The notes under the pieces were generated by a model, which ran no database searches, was not told the origin of the DNA, and worked only from the letters and a program-made list of their open reading frames with translations. DNA of 64,000 nucleotides, from NCBI GenBank assembly GCA_900473045.1, contig UCKS01000001.1, positions 1-64,000 on the forward strand, in the 5' to 3' direction. Source of the DNA: Hyphomicrobiales bacterium. GTDB taxonomy: Bacteria; Pseudomonadota; Alphaproteobacteria; Rhizobiales; Rhizobiaceae. Both the position numbers and the translations under genes were made by a program. Positions 37,380 through 46,023 of this stretch are shown one piece after another; position 1 is the stretch's first letter, and the number at the start of each line of letters is the position of its first letter.

Positions 37380-37952
37380 ATGAATGTTGAAGTCAGACAG
37401 CATTTCGCCACCCTAGCCGTGGCCGTCGCACGCAATCGTGACCAGGAAGCCTTTTCGGAACTCTTCGACTTTTTCGCACCTCGGCTCAAATCCTTCCTGA
37501 TGCGGCAGAATGCCAGTGTTGCGGAAGCGGAAGAGGTCGTGCAGGAGGTGATGGTCATTCTCTGGCAGAAGGCCCATCTCTACGACCCGCAAAAATCCTC
37601 GCTTTCGACCTGGCTCTTCCGTATTGCCCGCAATCGCCGCATCGATGCGGCCCGCAGGCATCGCAACGGAACGCTCGATGCGCATGAACCGCTGCTCCTG
37701 CCGGTTGCGCCACAGGCGCCGGATGCTGTGATTGAAAACGAGAATCGCGAACAGATCGTCCGGATCGCCCTGACACAACTGCCTGTCGAGCAAGTTACCC
37801 TGATCCAGATGGCATTCTTCTTCGGCCAGTCGCACTCGGAGATTTCCGCCGCCACCGGCCTGCCGCTCGGAACCGTCAAGTCCCGCATCCGCCTCGCTTT
37901 CGGCAAGTTGCGGACGCTGCTTGAAGCGGGCGGTGTGGACAGTGCGTATTGA
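37380..37952 (+). CDS. ECF-type RNA polymerase sigma factor
   Basis: 190 aa with sigma region 2 (about 20-90: EAFSELFDFFAPRLKSFLMR, EAEEVVQEVMVILWQKA, STWLFRIARNRRIDAARR) and region 4 (about 130-185: ALTQLPVEQVTLIQMAFFFG, HSEISAATGLPLGTVKSRIR). It resembles ECF factors whose genes are followed by a ChrR-type anti-sigma gene, which is absent here: the next gene is on the opposite strand. GGGGAGG lies upstream of ATG 37380. Its regulon and control are unknown. Confidence 0.92.
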   Translation: MNVEVRQHFATLAVAVARNRDQEAFSELFDFFAPRLKSFLMRQNASVAEAEEVVQEVMVILWQKAHLYDPQKSSLSTWLFRIARNRRIDAARRHRNGTLDAHEPLLLPVAPQAPDAVIENENREQIVRIALTQLPVEQVTLIQMAFFFGQSHSEISAATGLPLGTVKSRIRLAFGKLRTLLEAGGVDSAY

Positions 37953-37958
37953 CGTCGC

Positions 37959-38357
37959 TTAATCGGGAAGCTTGTCCTTCAAGGTCTCGTCCGCCTTGAT
38001 ATAGTGCTTTTCCTTGATTTGGCCGCTGATGGCGGCAAAGGCGGCCGTCAGAACGGCAATGTCGTCGGAAAAGCCGACCATCGCCAGCACGTCGGGGATG
38101 AGATCGAACGGCATGACGAAATAGGCGAGCGCGCCGAGCAGGATGCCGCGCGTGCGCAGCGGCGTCGTCGGGTCCATGGCGCAGTAATAGGCGGCAACGA
38201 CGTCGCGGCTGAACGGCACCTGCCGCATCGCCCGCTTCAGGGTCGGCCAGAAGCTGCGCTGTACCTTGCGGGCCTTCGCCTCCTGCTCGCTTTCCTCGCC
38301 TGGCAGCAAAATCTCGCCGATCTTGATGTCATCCATCTTGTGTGTCCCATCCGTCAT
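37959..38357 (-). CDS. YkvA family protein (DUF1232)
   Basis: 132 aa. The DUF1232 core is AYFVMPFDLIPDVLAMVGFSDD, a short hydrophobic hairpin ending in an aspartate pair. Function unknown; members are small inner-membrane proteins. Start ATG 38357 is used; ATG 38336 (MDDIKIG) is equally possible. It converges on the ECF sigma gene with 6 bp between stops, so the ECF gene has no room for a cotranscribed anti-sigma gene. Confidence 0.82.
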   Translation of the reverse strand: MTDGTHKMDDIKIGEILLPGEESEQEAKARKVQRSFWPTLKRAMRQVPFSRDVVAAYYCAMDPTTPLRTRGILLGALAYFVMPFDLIPDVLAMVGFSDDIAVLTAAFAAISGQIKEKHYIKADETLKDKLPD

Positions 38358-38411
38358 GGAAAATCATATGGTGAGCAGCGCCCGGATTTCAAATGGCGTT
38401 CTTTCAAATGC

Positions 38412-38729
38412 CTATTTGAGGTGGTCGGGCATCCGGCCCGCCGCTGCCCTGTCCATCCGGGCGGCAAGCTTGAAGTCCAGCTCGGTCAACCCTTGTGAAT
38501 CATGGGTGGTGAGGGTGACGTCCACCTTGTTGTAGACATTGAACCATTCGGGGTGATGGTTGAGCTTTTCGGCCGAAATCGCGCTTTCGGTCATGAAGCC
38601 GAAAGCCTCGACGAAGGTCTTGAAGCGGAAGGCTTTCCAGATCGACAGCCCATCCTCGGAAAGCACCCAGCCCTCCATCTTCGAAAGGTTTTCGGCAACA
38701 GCCTCCTTGGCGAGCTTTTCCTGTTTCAT
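38412..38729 (-). CDS. phhB: 4a-hydroxytetrahydrobiopterin dehydratase
   Basis: 105 aa pterin-4a-carbinolamine dehydratase. The signature is [20 protein letters not shown], holding the catalytic histidines, and the C-terminal [14 protein letters not shown] is typical. It recycles the oxidised pterin of aromatic amino-acid hydroxylases; no phenylalanine hydroxylase lies in this window. AGGAGGGG precedes ATG 38729, which decides the start over 38873. Confidence 0.92.
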   Translation of the reverse strand: MKQEKLAKEAVAENLSKMEGWVLSEDGLSIWKAFRFKTFVEAFGFMTESAISAEKLNHHPEWFNVYNKVDVTLTTHDSQGLTELDFKLAARMDRAAAGRMPDHLK

Positions 38730-38835
38730 GGCACAATCCCCTCCTGATATTTCTGACAACGGCAACCGGTATTTCCGGTTCCACAACGCGGCAGCCGCAG
38801 ATAGGTTCAACCTTTTCCCGGGCCTGTTGGATACC

Positions 38836-39297
38836 ATGGAACCTGTCAGAATTCTGTTCGTCTGTCTCGGCAATATCTGCCGCTTTCCCTTGGCCGAGGG
38901 TATTTTGCGTGATGTCGCAGGGGATGGTCTGGTGGATGTCGATTCGGCCGGAACGGGCGGCTGGCATATCGGCGATCCGCCGGATCAACGCTCGATCGCG
39001 GTTGCGCGCAAATATGGGATCGATATTGCCGGTCAGCGCGGACGCAAGGTCAATGCCAGTGACTTCAAGGCCTTCGATCTGATCTTTGCAATGGACCGCA
39101 GCAATCTGGCCAATCTGCGCGCGCTGGCTCCCCACGAGGCACAACACAAGTTGCACCTCTTTCTGGACTATACGCTTGGGACGATAAGCGATGTTCCCGA
39201 CCCCTACCATGAGGGGCCGGAGGGCTTCGAGACCGTCTACAACATGCTCTTTGAGGGATGCAGGTCGCTGACCGGCAGACTGGAAGAGCGCTCGTAG
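38836..39297 (+). CDS. low-molecular-weight protein-tyrosine phosphatase, altered active-site loop
   Basis: 153 aa. The P-loop is [14 protein letters not shown], with catalytic Cys10 and Arg16, but the residue after Arg is Phe17, where the family has Ser (CRSP). The general-acid aspartate is in VPDPYHEG (near residue 123), itself a variant of DPYxG. It would dephosphorylate tyrosine or arginine phosphates, perhaps in exopolysaccharide control, yet the Phe may lower or change activity. The last 61 bp overlap the 3' end of thpR on the other strand. Confidence 0.85.
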   Translation: MEPVRILFVCLGNICRFPLAEGILRDVAGDGLVDVDSAGTGGWHIGDPPDQRSIAVARKYGIDIAGQRGRKVNASDFKAFDLIFAMDRSNLANLRALAPHEAQHKLHLFLDYTLGTISDVPDPYHEGPEGFETVYNMLFEGCRSLTGRLEERS

Positions 39298-39824
39298 AGC
39301 GGAAAGACTTCTTCGGTGACATAAGGGCCGCCACCGACGGAATCGCGCGACGACAAGAGCACGAAGCGCGAGACGGTGAAGGGGTTGGTGTAAAAGCCGC
39401 CGCGGCCGGAGAGGTAGCCGACCACATCCTCGACCCGCGAGGCCCGCAAACGGCCAAGCGTCACATGCGGGGTGAATTTGCGGGGATCGGCCGGCAGGCC
39501 GAGCCGCTGGCAGATGCGTTCGATTTCGGCCTGAAGGGCATAGAGTTCCGGCGGGTTGCTGACGCCAGCCCAGACGGAATGCGGTTTTTTCGAACCGAAG
39601 GCGCCGGTGCCGGTGAGTTGCAGCTGGAATTCCGGCCGTTCGATGCGGTCGAGCCGGTCGACGATCTCGTCGGCCGTGCGGTTTTCGACGTCACCGATGA
39701 AGCGAAGAGTGATGTGGTAATTCTCCACATCGATCCAACGGGCACCGGGAAGACCACCACGCAACAATGAAAGGCTCATTGCGGCATTGCGCGGTATCTC
39801 GAGGGCGGTGAAAAGTCTCGGCAT
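39237..39824 (-). CDS. thpR: RNA 2',3'-cyclic phosphodiesterase (2'-5' RNA ligase family)
   Basis: 195 aa. The two HxTx motifs of the 2H superfamily are ENYHITLRFIGD (His37) and TPHVTLGRLR (near 124). The fold starts with RLFTALEIP as in ThpR/LigT. It opens 2',3'-cyclic phosphates and can join 2'-5' bonds in RNA. ATG 39824 has GGGAG before it. The gene overlaps the phosphatase gene tail-to-tail by 61 bp, which leaves no terminator between them. Confidence 0.9.
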   Translation of the reverse strand: MPRLFTALEIPRNAAMSLSLLRGGLPGARWIDVENYHITLRFIGDVENRTADEIVDRLDRIERPEFQLQLTGTGAFGSKKPHSVWAGVSNPPELYALQAEIERICQRLGLPADPRKFTPHVTLGRLRASRVEDVVGYLSGRGGFYTNPFTVSRFVLLSSRDSVGGGPYVTEEVFPLYERSSSLPVSDLHPSKSML

Positions 39825-39964
39825 AACGAGCTCCCCGAATCTCTTGAAGATAACCCAGCGAATCATGCTTGCCATCTGGAAGCAATTATAATTTCGCACC
39901 TGCAATATTTATCCAACGCCATTAACAGATGCTGAACAAAGCAATCATTCCTGGTTGGTTGGCG

Positions 39965-40606
39965 TCAGCCTCCTGTCGACAGTGATTGAAGGAAGCGTTC
40001 GGCGGATGGCAGGAAGCGTTCGACCATGACGCCGATGCCATCGCCGTTGGGATGCATGCCATCCTCGATCTTCAACTTGGCATCCTCGACAACGCCGTCG
40101 AGGAAGAACGGATAGAGTTCCAGGCCGTAGGTCTTGGCCAGTTCCGGGTAGACCGGATTGAACCGCGCGGCATAGTCGGCGCCCATGTTCGGCGGTGCCA
40201 TCATGCCGACCAGAAGTACGGCGATGCCGCGCGACTTCAGCTTCTCGATCATGGCGACAAGGTTCTTGCGGCTTTCCTCGGGTGCGATGCCGCGCAGGGC
40301 ATCGTTGGCGCCGAGTTCGAGAATGACGCCTTTCGTGCCGTCCGGAACGGACCAGTCGATCCGCGCCAGGCCGCCGGATGTCGTGTCTCCGGAGACACCG
40401 GCATTGCTGATCGTCACGTCGTGACCCTTTGCACGCAGGGCTTTTTCCAATCGGGCCGGGAAGGCGTCTTCGGCCGGCAGCTGGTAGCCGGCCATCAGGC
40501 TATCGCCGAAGCCGACGAGGCTGAGTGGCTCGGCGCGGCTGACCGCCGGCATGATCACAATCGCCGTGATCGCCAACAAAAATGTACAGAAACCTTTTAT
40601 TCGCAT
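39965..40606 (-). CDS. tesA: SGNH-hydrolase arylesterase/lysophospholipase (TesA type)
   Basis: 213 aa. Signal peptide MRIKGFCTFLLAITAIVIMPAVSRA, then block I LVGFGDSLMAGYQL (catalytic Ser), block II with the oxyanion Gly (VSGDTTSGG), block III LGANDALRG and block V EDGMHPNGDG (catalytic Asp and His). It is the periplasmic thioesterase/esterase I family. It is divergent from ybbA-ybbP, the same neighbourhood as E. coli tesA-ybbA-ybbP. AAGGGCACG precedes ATG 40606. Confidence 0.9.
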   Translation of the reverse strand: MRIKGFCTFLLAITAIVIMPAVSRAEPLSLVGFGDSLMAGYQLPAEDAFPARLEKALRAKGHDVTISNAGVSGDTTSGGLARIDWSVPDGTKGVILELGANDALRGIAPEESRKNLVAMIEKLKSRGIAVLLVGMMAPPNMGADYAARFNPVYPELAKTYGLELYPFFLDGVVEDAKLKIEDGMHPNGDGIGVMVERFLPSAERFLQSLSTGG

Positions 40607-40690
40607 GAACGTGCCCTTAAATCGGTAAAAGTCAGCCGTTCCGGCAACCTTCATATTTTACATATAGGACAGTTTCCTTTGGCAAAAACC

Positions 40691-41404
40691 ATGATCGAAC
40701 TGAAAAATGCGGATCTGACCCTCGGCCAGGCCGCTGCGTCCGTTCATGTGCTCAAGGGTATGGATCTCGTCATCGATGCGGGAGAATCCGTCGGGATCGT
40801 CGGTCCGTCCGGGTCCGGTAAATCGACCTTGCTGATGGTTCTGGCTGGTCTCGAACGCCTCGACAGCGGCGAGATCGTTATCGACGGCACGCCCTTGCAT
40901 GGTTTGAGCGAAGACCGGGTGGCAGAGTTTCGCGGCCGCAATATCGGCATCGTCTTCCAGTCCTTCCATCTGATCCCCAACATGACGGCGCTGGAAAACG
41001 TCGCCGTGCCGCTTGAACTTGCCAATGTCCGCGACGCGTTCGAGATCGCCCGCCAGGAGCTGATCTCCGTCGGCCTCGGCGAGCGGCTGTCGCATTATCC
41101 CGGCCAGCTGTCGGGTGGCGAGCAGCAGCGCGTTGCCATTGCCCGGGCGCTTGCACCATCGCCAAAACTGCTGATCGCCGACGAGCCGACTGGCAATCTC
41201 GATGCCGAAACCGGCAAGCAGGTCGCCGATCTGATCTTCTCCAAACAGGCCGAGCGTGACATGACGCTGGTTCTGGTCACCCATGACACATCGCTTGCCG
41301 CCCGCTGCTCGCGCCAGGTCCGTGTCCGTTCCGGCGAGATCGTGTCCGGCTCCGGTCACGAACCATCGGTTTCCGCTTCGCTGTCCAAGGTCGCGTCCGC
41401 ATGA
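40691..41404 (+). CDS. ybbA: ABC transporter ATP-binding protein YbbA
   Basis: 237 aa of the LolD/MacB class. Walker A GPSGSGKST, signature LSGGEQQRVAIARALA, Walker B LLIADEPTGNLD and the switch His of VLVTHDT are intact. The start is ATG 40691; a TTG at 40679 is possible. It overlaps the permease gene by 4 bp (ATGA) and lies 84 bp from the divergent tesA. The pair is predicted to act as a mechanotransmission complex in the inner membrane, with substrate unknown. Confidence 0.93.
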   Translation: MIELKNADLTLGQAAASVHVLKGMDLVIDAGESVGIVGPSGSGKSTLLMVLAGLERLDSGEIVIDGTPLHGLSEDRVAEFRGRNIGIVFQSFHLIPNMTALENVAVPLELANVRDAFEIARQELISVGLGERLSHYPGQLSGGEQQRVAIARALAPSPKLLIADEPTGNLDAETGKQVADLIFSKQAERDMTLVLVTHDTSLAARCSRQVRVRSGEIVSGSGHEPSVSASLSKVASA

Positions 41405-43953
41405 GCGCCGCTGCTTTCGGCGGTTTCCGTCTCGGGCTGGCCTTCCGCCTGGCGCTGCGCGAAATGCGCGGCGGTCTGCGGGGGTTCTATATTTTCCTTG
41501 CCTGCGTGGCGCTGGGAACGGCGGCGATCGCCGGGGTCAATTCGCTGTCGCAGTCGATCACCGGCTCGATCGCCAGCCAGGGCCGCGAGCTTCTGGCGGG
41601 CGATATCCGCTTCGAACTCAACAATCGCGTCGCAACCGACGAGGAAAAGGCGTTCATCGACAGCCTTGGCGCTGTCTCCGTCTCGTCTGGCCTGCGGTCG
41701 ATGGCCCGTCTGCCGGATGGCTCCAACCAGGCGCTGGTCGAGCTGAAAGCCGTTGATGGTGCCTATCCGCTTTACGGCACGTTCGACAGCGACCCGGCGG
41801 CACCGCTTGGCGATATGATCGCTGAAAACAACGGTGTTTACGACGCGCTGGCCGCGCCGCTTCTGCTTGAGCGTCTCGGCATCCAGACCGGCGATGAAAT
41901 CCTGCTCGGGACCGCCCGCATCCGCGTCGCCGGCACCATCGTGCGTGAACCGGATGCCCTGTCGGACGGTTTCGGGTTTGCGCCGCGCCTCATGATCTCG
42001 AAACAGGCGCTTGACGCCTCCGGTCTTGTGCAGACGGGCAGCCTGGTCGAACATACCTACAAGGTAAAGGTCGCCGATAGCTCCAGCGTGCCGGCCTTGC
42101 GCAGGCAGGCGGAGGAAAAGTTTCCGCAGGCCGGATGGTCTGTTCGCACCAGCCAGAACGCCGCCCCGGCGCTGACTGCCAATATCACCCGCTTTTCGCA
42201 GTTCCTCACCCTGGTCGGATTGACGGCGCTGATCGTCGGCGGCGTCGGTGTCGCCAATGCGGTGCGCTCCTACCTCGATTCCAAGCGCGGCGTCATCGCC
42301 ACGTTCAAATGCGTCGGCGCGCCTGCCTCCATGGTCACGACCATCTATCTCATCCAGATCCTGCTGATTGCCTTTATCGGCATCGGTATCGGGCTGGTCC
42401 TTGGCGCGCTCATCCCATTCGTCGCGGCGCAATTCCTTGCGGGCGTGTTGCCGGTTTCGACGGCGTTTCAGCTCTATCCGGGCGCACTCGGCCTTGCCGC
42501 CGTGTTCGGTCTTTTGACGTCGCTCGCCTTCGCCATCCTGCCGCTTGGCCATGCCCGCGAAGTGCCGGCAACCGCGCTGTTTCGCGAACAGGGGTTCGAG
42601 CGGGCGCGTCTGCCGTCCTGGCCGTATCTGGTGGCTGCTGCCCTTTGCCTCGGGGCTCTGGCTGGCCTTGCGATCTTCACGGCCTATGACCGGACGATTT
42701 CCTTGACCTTCCTCGGTGCCATCGCCTTTTCGTTCGTCGTGCTGCGTGGTGTCGCTATCCTGGTCGCCATGCTTGCCCGCCGGGCGCCGCGCGTCAGTTC
42801 GCCGGCCCTTCGGCTTGCCATCGGCAATATCCATCGCCCCGGCGCGCTGACGCCGTCGGTGGTCCTGTCGCTCGGCCTTGGTCTGGCGCTTCTGGTGACC
42901 TTAGCGCTGATCGACGGCAACCTGCGCCGCGAACTGACCGGCAACCTGCCGGAACGGGCACCGAACTTCTTCTTCGTCGATATCCAGAGCGCCGAGGTTG
43001 AGGGCTTCCGCTCGCTGCTGCAGACAAGCCTGCCGGAGGGCAAGGTCATCGAAGTGCCGATGCTGCGCGGCCGTATCCTCGCTTTCAACGGCCAGGACGT
43101 CACCAAGATGAACGTTCCGGCTGCCGGTCAATGGGTCCTGCGTGGCGACCGGGGGATCACCTATGCCAAGAACAGGCCCGAAAATTCGACATTGACCGAG
43201 GGCGAATGGTGGGCACCGGATTATACCGGCGAGCCGCTGGTGTCGTTTTCCTCCGAGGAAGCCGGTGAACTCGGCCTGAAGATCGGCGATACCGTCACCG
43301 TCAACGTGCTCGGCCGCAACCTCACGGCCCGGATCGCCAACTTCCGCAAGGTCGAGTGGGAATCCCTGTCGATCAATTTCGTCATGGTGTTTTCGCCCAA
43401 CACCTTTGCCGGTGCGCCGCATGCCTGGCTTGCCACGGTAATCGATCCGGGTGCGACGGCGCAGGAGGAGGCCGCGACTCTGAAGGCCGTCACCAATGCC
43501 TATCCGACGATCACCAGCGTCCGGGTCAAGGATGCGCTCGACATTATCAACGTGCTAGTCGGCCAGCTGGCGACAGCCATCCGTGCCGCCGCTGCCGTAG
43601 CGCTGGTTGCATCGATCCTGGTGCTTGCCGGTGCGCTTGCGGCCGGCAACCGGGCACGCACCCATGATGCCGTGGTCTTGAAGACGCTGGGCGCCACACG
43701 CTCGACGCTGATCCGCGCGTTCTGCTACGAATATGCCATCCTCGGGCTGTCGACGGCGATCTTCGCGCTGTTTGCCGGCGGGGTTGCGGCCTGGTTCGTG
43801 GTCAGCAAAATCATGAGCTTGCCGTCGTCCTTCCTGCCGGATGTGGCGCTGATCACCATGGCTATCGCCTTGATCGTTACCGTTGGTTTCGGCCTGGCGG
43901 GCACCTGGCGGGTGCTCGGTCAGAAGGCTGCACCCGTGCTGCGCGAGCTCTGA
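41401..43953 (+). CDS. ybbP: FtsX-domain ABC permease YbbP
   Basis: 850 aa. It opens with a basic N-terminus and one helix (FYIFLACVALGTAAIAGVNS), a large extracytoplasmic domain (about 50-250), a cluster of helices with FtsX/MacB_PCD parts (about 255-480), a second large outer domain and a final four-helix FtsX domain (about 700-850). The size and domain order fit YbbP. It is coupled to ybbA by overlap. It is followed by a long hairpin at 43984-44027. Confidence 0.93.
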   Translation: MSAAAFGGFRLGLAFRLALREMRGGLRGFYIFLACVALGTAAIAGVNSLSQSITGSIASQGRELLAGDIRFELNNRVATDEEKAFIDSLGAVSVSSGLRSMARLPDGSNQALVELKAVDGAYPLYGTFDSDPAAPLGDMIAENNGVYDALAAPLLLERLGIQTGDEILLGTARIRVAGTIVREPDALSDGFGFAPRLMISKQALDASGLVQTGSLVEHTYKVKVADSSSVPALRRQAEEKFPQAGWSVRTSQNAAPALTANITRFSQFLTLVGLTALIVGGVGVANAVRSYLDSKRGVIATFKCVGAPASMVTTIYLIQILLIAFIGIGIGLVLGALIPFVAAQFLAGVLPVSTAFQLYPGALGLAAVFGLLTSLAFAILPLGHAREVPATALFREQGFERARLPSWPYLVAAALCLGALAGLAIFTAYDRTISLTFLGAIAFSFVVLRGVAILVAMLARRAPRVSSPALRLAIGNIHRPGALTPSVVLSLGLGLALLVTLALIDGNLRRELTGNLPERAPNFFFVDIQSAEVEGFRSLLQTSLPEGKVIEVPMLRGRILAFNGQDVTKMNVPAAGQWVLRGDRGITYAKNRPENSTLTEGEWWAPDYTGEPLVSFSSEEAGELGLKIGDTVTVNVLGRNLTARIANFRKVEWESLSINFVMVFSPNTFAGAPHAWLATVIDPGATAQEEAATLKAVTNAYPTITSVRVKDALDIINVLVGQLATAIRAAAAVALVASILVLAGALAAGNRARTHDAVVLKTLGATRSTLIRAFCYEYAILGLSTAIFALFAGGVAAWFVVSKIMSLPSSFLPDVALITMAIALIVTVGFGLAGTWRVLGQKAAPVLREL

Positions 43954-43983
43954 GCGCCCAGTTAACCGTTAACGCTAACCCCT

Positions 43984-44027
43984 GATAGCCCCCAGATTCA
44001 GCATTTCCGCCGATTCTGGGGGCTATC
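43984..44027 (+). terminator. long hairpin after ybbP
   Basis: GATAGCCCCCAGA (43984-43996) and TCTGGGGGCTATC (44015-44027) form a perfect 13-bp stem with an 18-base loop holding one GATTC site and part of another. No T run follows, so termination is likely but not certain. Confidence 0.6.
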
Positions 44028-44178
44028 GGTCTTGTACAAGTCGTAATTCGACATCATATTCATCGCAGGCATGCTGGAGCCCCGCAGCGGCGCCTGGGTT
44101 AAGTGGCTGGCACCTTTCGAGGATGCGCCTTTACCGCCCGACACCGTAAACTTAACCGGGGCTTTTAAAGAGGAAACA
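44028..44178 (+). ncRNA. probable ybhL-type leader RNA
   Basis: The 150-nt leader of the Bax-inhibitor-1 gene. A conserved ybhL RNA motif has been described upstream of ybhL (YccA/Bax inhibitor) genes in Rhizobiales, and this leader has the right host gene, order and length, with GC-rich segments able to pair (around 44072-44125). I do not recall the consensus well enough to align it, so the call rests on context. Confidence 0.4.
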
Positions 44179-44922
44179 ATGGCTGATCTTAGAAACTACC
44201 AAACCCGAATGTCGCCTGCCGGCGCACAGGCGGGGGCCGTAATCGACGAAGGTCTGCGCACCTATATGCTCAAGGTGTACAACCTGATGGCCCTCGGTCT
44301 GGCAATCACCGGTATCGCTGCCTATGCTGCGTTCCAGTTCGCGTTTGCGGACGGGCAACTGACAGCGTTCGGCCAGGCGATCTATGTGAGCCCGCTGAAG
44401 TGGGTCGTCATGCTCGCACCGCTGGCTCTGGTGTTCTACATGAGCTTCCGCATCAATTCGATGAGCGTATCCGCCGCGCGGACAACGTTCTGGGTGTACG
44501 CCGGCCTGATGGGTCTCTCGCTGTCGTCGATCTTCCTGATCTACACCGGCCAGAGCATCACCCAGACGTTCTTCATCACGGCCGCTTCGTTCGGTGCTCT
44601 GTCGCTCTACGGCTACACCACCAAGCGTAGCCTGTCCGGCATGGGTTCGTTCCTGATGATGGGTCTGTTCGGCCTGATCATCGCCTCGATCGTCAATATC
44701 TTCCTCGCCTCGTCGGCGTTGAATTTTGCGATCTCGGCTATCGGTGTTCTGATCTTCGCAGGCCTCACCGCCTACGATACCCAGAAGATCAAGGAAATGT
44801 ACTTCGAAGCAGACAGTGAAGATGCTGCTGGCCGCAAGGCCATCATGGGCGCCCTGACCCTGTACCTCGACTTCATCAACCTGTTCCTGTTCATGCTGCG
44901 CTTCCTCGGAAACCGCAACTAA
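44179..44922 (+). CDS. Bax inhibitor-1/YccA-family membrane protein
   Basis: 247 aa with about seven membrane segments, starting after a soluble 30-residue head. Family features are YMLKVYNLMALGLAITGIAAY and the conserved C-terminal AGLTAYDTQKIKEM, whose aspartate takes part in the calcium/proton gate of BI-1 proteins, followed by LTLYLDFINLFLFMLRFL. AAGAGGAAA precedes ATG 44179. Bacterial members are linked to FtsH proteolysis (YccA) or calcium leak (BsYetJ). It corresponds to ybhL. Confidence 0.92.
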   Translation: MADLRNYQTRMSPAGAQAGAVIDEGLRTYMLKVYNLMALGLAITGIAAYAAFQFAFADGQLTAFGQAIYVSPLKWVVMLAPLALVFYMSFRINSMSVSAARTTFWVYAGLMGLSLSSIFLIYTGQSITQTFFITAASFGALSLYGYTTKRSLSGMGSFLMMGLFGLIIASIVNIFLASSALNFAISAIGVLIFAGLTAYDTQKIKEMYFEADSEDAAGRKAIMGALTLYLDFINLFLFMLRFLGNRN

Positions 44923-44942
44923 TCCGGAACCGGATACATCTG

Positions 44943-44969
44943 AAAAGGCGGCTTCGGCCGCCTTTTTTG
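44943..44969 (+). terminator. rho-independent terminator of the BI-1 gene
   Basis: AAAAGGCGGC, a TTCG tetraloop and GCCGCCTTTTTT form a perfect stem with a long T tract, 20 bp after the stop. Confidence 0.93.
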
Positions 44970-45056
44970 TTGCCTGCATTTTGGCAGGGCCGCGCGCTTG
45001 AATGGCTGAATGCGATATGGCAGACGAGGACGCACTCTTCCAGACAGGTCTGCCCC

Positions 45057-45614
45057 ATGTCCTTTATCCTGCGCGATGCAATCCTATCCGATATCCCGGC
45101 CATCACTGCGATCTATCAGGAATCGGTCCTGAACGGCGTGGCTTCCTATGAGATGACGGCGCCGGACGAAGCCGAAATGGCCTCGCGCTTTTCTGTGATC
45201 ACCGGCAACGGTTATCCCTACATCGCTGCGGTTGATGCGGCCGGCATCCTCTTGGGCTACGCCTACGCCTCAGCATTCCGCACCCGCACGGCCTACCGTT
45301 TCCTGGTCGAGGATTCGATTTATCTGGCGCCGCAGGCGCGCGGCCGTGGTGTGGGCAAGGCTTTGCTTGCCGAGCTGATCCGGCTCTGCACAACGCTCGG
45401 TTTCCGGCAGATGGTCGCCGTCATCGGCGGCGCGCATCCGGCATCCGTCGCTGTTCATCGCGCGGCCGGTTTCGAGCATGGCGGGTTGATGAAGGGCACG
45501 GGTTTCAAGCATGGCCGCTGGCTCGATACGATCATCATGCAATTGCCGCTGGGCGAGGGGCTGACGAGCGATCCGGAGCCGGGCGCCTACCCCGATACGC
45601 TCTACCGCAGATAA
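45057..45614 (+). CDS. GNAT acetyltransferase, phosphinothricin acetyltransferase-like
   Basis: 185 aa. The PAT-type opening ILRDAILSDIPAITAIYQESV, the TASYE-like VLNGVASYEMTAPD, and the acetyl-CoA loop IYLAPQARGRGVGKALLAELI are clear. Members N-acetylate phosphinothricin, methionine sulfone/sulfoximine or related amino-acid analogues. ATG 45057 is used. It converges on DUF2794 with 1 bp between stops. Confidence 0.88.
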   Translation: MSFILRDAILSDIPAITAIYQESVLNGVASYEMTAPDEAEMASRFSVITGNGYPYIAAVDAAGILLGYAYASAFRTRTAYRFLVEDSIYLAPQARGRGVGKALLAELIRLCTTLGFRQMVAVIGGAHPASVAVHRAAGFEHGGLMKGTGFKHGRWLDTIIMQLPLGEGLTSDPEPGAYPDTLYRR

Positions 45615-45615
45615 T

Positions 45616-46023
45616 CTAGGTCTTGACGACTTTCAGCATCTTGTCGAAGACCTTGAGCACTTGTTGCAGGTCGTGACCGCGCTTGAGGATCATGCCGTGG
45701 GTATTGACGACGCTGAAGGCGCCTTGCTTGGCAGACAGTTTCGGGTTCTTTTCGATCCGGAACAGCGGCACTTCACCCGACCGCTTGAAAACCGAGAAGA
45801 CGGCCTTGTCGCGCAGATGGTCCATCGCATAGTCGCGCCATTCGCCTTCGCCGACCATGCGCCCATAGATCCTGAGGATCATGTCCAGCTCGCGGCGATG
45901 GAAAGTGATGGGAAGCGTGTCCTGATTGCTGCTGCGATATTCGTGCAGGTTAACAACCACATCGGACGATTTCTGCCTTTCGGAACGGGTCTCGCCTTGC
46001 GGCAAATCCGGCTGATCGGTCAT
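45616..46023 (-). CDS. DUF2794 protein
   Basis: 135 aa. It matches the alphaproteobacterial DUF2794 family through ITFHRRELDMILRIYGRMVGEGEWRDYA-type sequence (residues about 39-66), AVFSVFKRSGEVPLFRIEK and VVNTHGMILKRGHDL. No catalytic or metal motif is evident. It has no signal peptide and is a soluble conserved hypothetical. Confidence 0.85.
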   Translation of the reverse strand: MTDQPDLPQGETRSERQKSSDVVVNLHEYRSSNQDTLPITFHRRELDMILRIYGRMVGEGEWRDYAMDHLRDKAVFSVFKRSGEVPLFRIEKNPKLSAKQGAFSVVNTHGMILKRGHDLQQVLKVFDKMLKVVKT

